From positions 1-5,422 of the forward strand of contig CANPNN010000101.1 in assembly GCA_947575475.1 (NCBI GenBank): a stretch of 5,422 nt of DNA, read 5' to 3'. A program made the translations under genes and the position numbers. The notes beneath the pieces are model-generated. The model saw nothing but the letters and a program-made list of their open reading frames with translations, did no database searches and had not been told where the DNA came from. Below, in pieces: positions 4,261 through 5,422 of the stretch. The DNA is from an uncultured Pseudoflavonifractor sp. (lineage in GTDB: Bacteria; Bacillota_A; Clostridia; Oscillospirales; Oscillospiraceae). The number at the start of each line of letters is the position of its first letter. The first letter of the stretch is position 1.

Positions 4261-5422
4261 ATGGCTGAACAAAGCACCCTCCAGGCCCCCGCCAAGGAGG
4301 CCCCCAAATTCAAAGCGCCCAAGAAAAAGAAAAAGTGGGTCAAACGGCTCGTTATCCTGGCCGTGATCGCAGCCCTCATCATCTTTGCCCTGTCCCGCTG
4401 TATGTCCGGCGGGGTCCAGAGCGTGTCCGGCTCCTACCTCCCCGCCGCAGCGGCCGTGCAGGACCTGACCGTGGCGGTCACCGGCCCGGGCACCATCAAG
4501 TCCAACGACTCCTACAAGGCCACCACCCTCATCAAGGGGGAGATCCTCACCGCCCCCTTTGAGGAGGGGGACACGGTGGAGAAGGACGACGTGCTGTTCA
4601 CCATCGACGCCTCCGACGTGGAGAACGCCATCAAGCAGGCCCGCACCGGCGTGGAGCAGGCCCAGCTCTCGGTGAAGTCCGCCCAGCTCAACTACGACAG
4701 TCTCCTCCGTACCCAGAGCGATAACACCGAGGACCGCCAGGTGAAGGCCAACGCCAACGGCATTATCACCAAGGTCTATGTGGATCCCGGCGACACCGTG
4801 GCCGCCGGCGCCCCCATCGCCGACATCCTGGATCGGGACAACATGAAGCTGGAGGTCCCCTTCCACTCGGTGAACGCCGCCGGGTTCTATGTGGGCCAGT
4901 CCGCCTCGGTCACCGTCTCCGGCACTGCCGAGGTCCTCTACGGCACCATCACCGAGATCGCCGCCACCGACTCCGTGGGCCTTGGCGGCACCCTGGTGCG
5001 GAACGTGACCATCACCGTCCAAAACCCCGGCGCCCTCTCCGATACCTCCATGGGCTCCGCCGCCGTGGGGGATGTGGCCTCCTCCGCCTCCGGAACCTTC
5101 CAGTACGGCGAGCGCAAGCAGCTCCTCGCCAAATACTCCGGCGAGCTTCAGACCCTCACCCTGAACGAGGGCGACCGGGTCTATGACGGCCAGCTGGTGG
5201 GCGAATTCAAGGAGACCAAGATGCAGGACCAGATCGACGCCGCCGCCATCCAGCTGGAAAACGCCCGCCTGGCCCTGCGCAATGCCCAGGACAGCCTGGA
5301 GCGGACCCAGGACAGTCTGGAGGACTATACCATCACCTCCCCCATCACCGGCACCGTCATCGAGAAAAATTATAAGGAGGGGGACAACTACGACCCCTCC
5401 ACCGCCTCCTCCACCGGAGCCA
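4261..5422 (+). CDS. HlyD/MacA-type membrane-fusion (efflux adaptor) protein, 3'-partial
   Basis: The frame is open for 387 codons to the window edge. AAGGAG lies 9 nt before the ATG. A Lys-rich cytoplasmic head (KKKKKWVKR, 21-29) leads into one membrane helix (about 30-46). Outside the membrane come a lipoyl-type half-motif (about 84-117, KGEILTAPFEEGDTVEKDDVLF), a first coiled coil (about 117-160), the second half-motif (about 161-190, ANGIITKVYVDPGDTVAAGAPI) and a beta-barrel-like stretch (about 195-255). A second lipoyl half (about 284-316, SGELQTLTLNEGDRVYDGQLVG), a second coiled coil (about 318-356) and another lipoyl half (from 357, ITSPITGTVIEKNYKEGD) follow. Such adaptors join a MacB- or RND-like transporter; in Gram-positives they usually pair with an ABC ATPase and permease, expected just downstream. 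The duplicated layout is unusual in length. Substrate unknown. Confidence 0.9.
   Translation, partial: MAEQSTLQAPAKEAPKFKAPKKKKKWVKRLVILAVIAALIIFALSRCMSGGVQSVSGSYLPAAAAVQDLTVAVTGPGTIKSNDSYKATTLIKGEILTAPFEEGDTVEKDDVLFTIDASDVENAIKQARTGVEQAQLSVKSAQLNYDSLLRTQSDNTEDRQVKANANGIITKVYVDPGDTVAAGAPIADILDRDNMKLEVPFHSVNAAGFYVGQSASVTVSGTAEVLYGTITEIAATDSVGLGGTLVRNVTITVQNPGALSDTSMGSAAVGDVASSASGTFQYGERKQLLAKYSGELQTLTLNEGDRVYDGQLVGEFKETKMQDQIDAAAIQLENARLALRNAQDSLERTQDSLEDYTITSPITGTVIEKNYKEGDNYDPSTASSTGA

Noticed and set aside
4255..5022. Long antisense open frame over the adaptor gene
   Set aside because: It is Gly/His/Val-rich with no family resemblance, an effect of GC-rich codons read on the opposite strand. 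The plus-strand adaptor has an RBS, a membrane helix and recognisable domains.

Overview
The window looks like chromosomal DNA of a GC-rich gut Clostridium relative, most likely in the Oscillospiraceae (the Flavonifractor, Oscillibacter or Lawsonibacter neighbourhood). The reasons are very GC-rich third codon positions next to AT-rich promoters, strong AGGAGG-type ribosome binding sites, a QueT-type ECF substrate-binding protein, a sporulation-style LytM/M23 protein and an AbrB/SpoVT-type regulator. This placement is inferred from gene content and style; no taxonomic search was possible. No tRNA, rRNA, CRISPR array or insertion sequence is visible.

There are seven protein genes, two of them cut by the window edges. 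At the left, a secreted protein with a copper-amine-oxidase-like stalk domain and two PepSY domains (1-708, + strand, N-terminus missing) converges on galU. The two share a strong hairpin terminator. On the minus strand, reading right to left, come an XRE-family regulator (3344-3676), a membrane-anchored SpoIIQ-like LytM protein (2540-3277), a terminator, then queT (1671-2198) and galU (760-1629). queT has its own extended -10 promoter and a leader of about 150 nt full of nested hairpins. queT and galU are 41 bp apart and probably cotranscribed.

The right part is on the plus strand. An AT-rich divergent region (3683-3920) carries two well-formed tandem sigma-A promoters with the same -35 hexamer. 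They drive a small AbrB-type regulator (3921-4166). After it comes a membrane-fusion/HlyD-type adaptor (4261 to the window end, C-terminus missing) with an internally duplicated lipoyl/coiled-coil architecture. It is probably the first gene of an ABC export system that continues beyond the window.

The points most worth following are the queT leader, which is a candidate preQ1-type riboswitch with a visible Shine-Dalgarno/anti-Shine-Dalgarno pairing; a sigma-F/G-like promoter in front of the SpoIIQ-like gene; a perfect 30-bp palindrome directly after that gene; and the direct repeats built around the tandem promoters of the AbrB gene.
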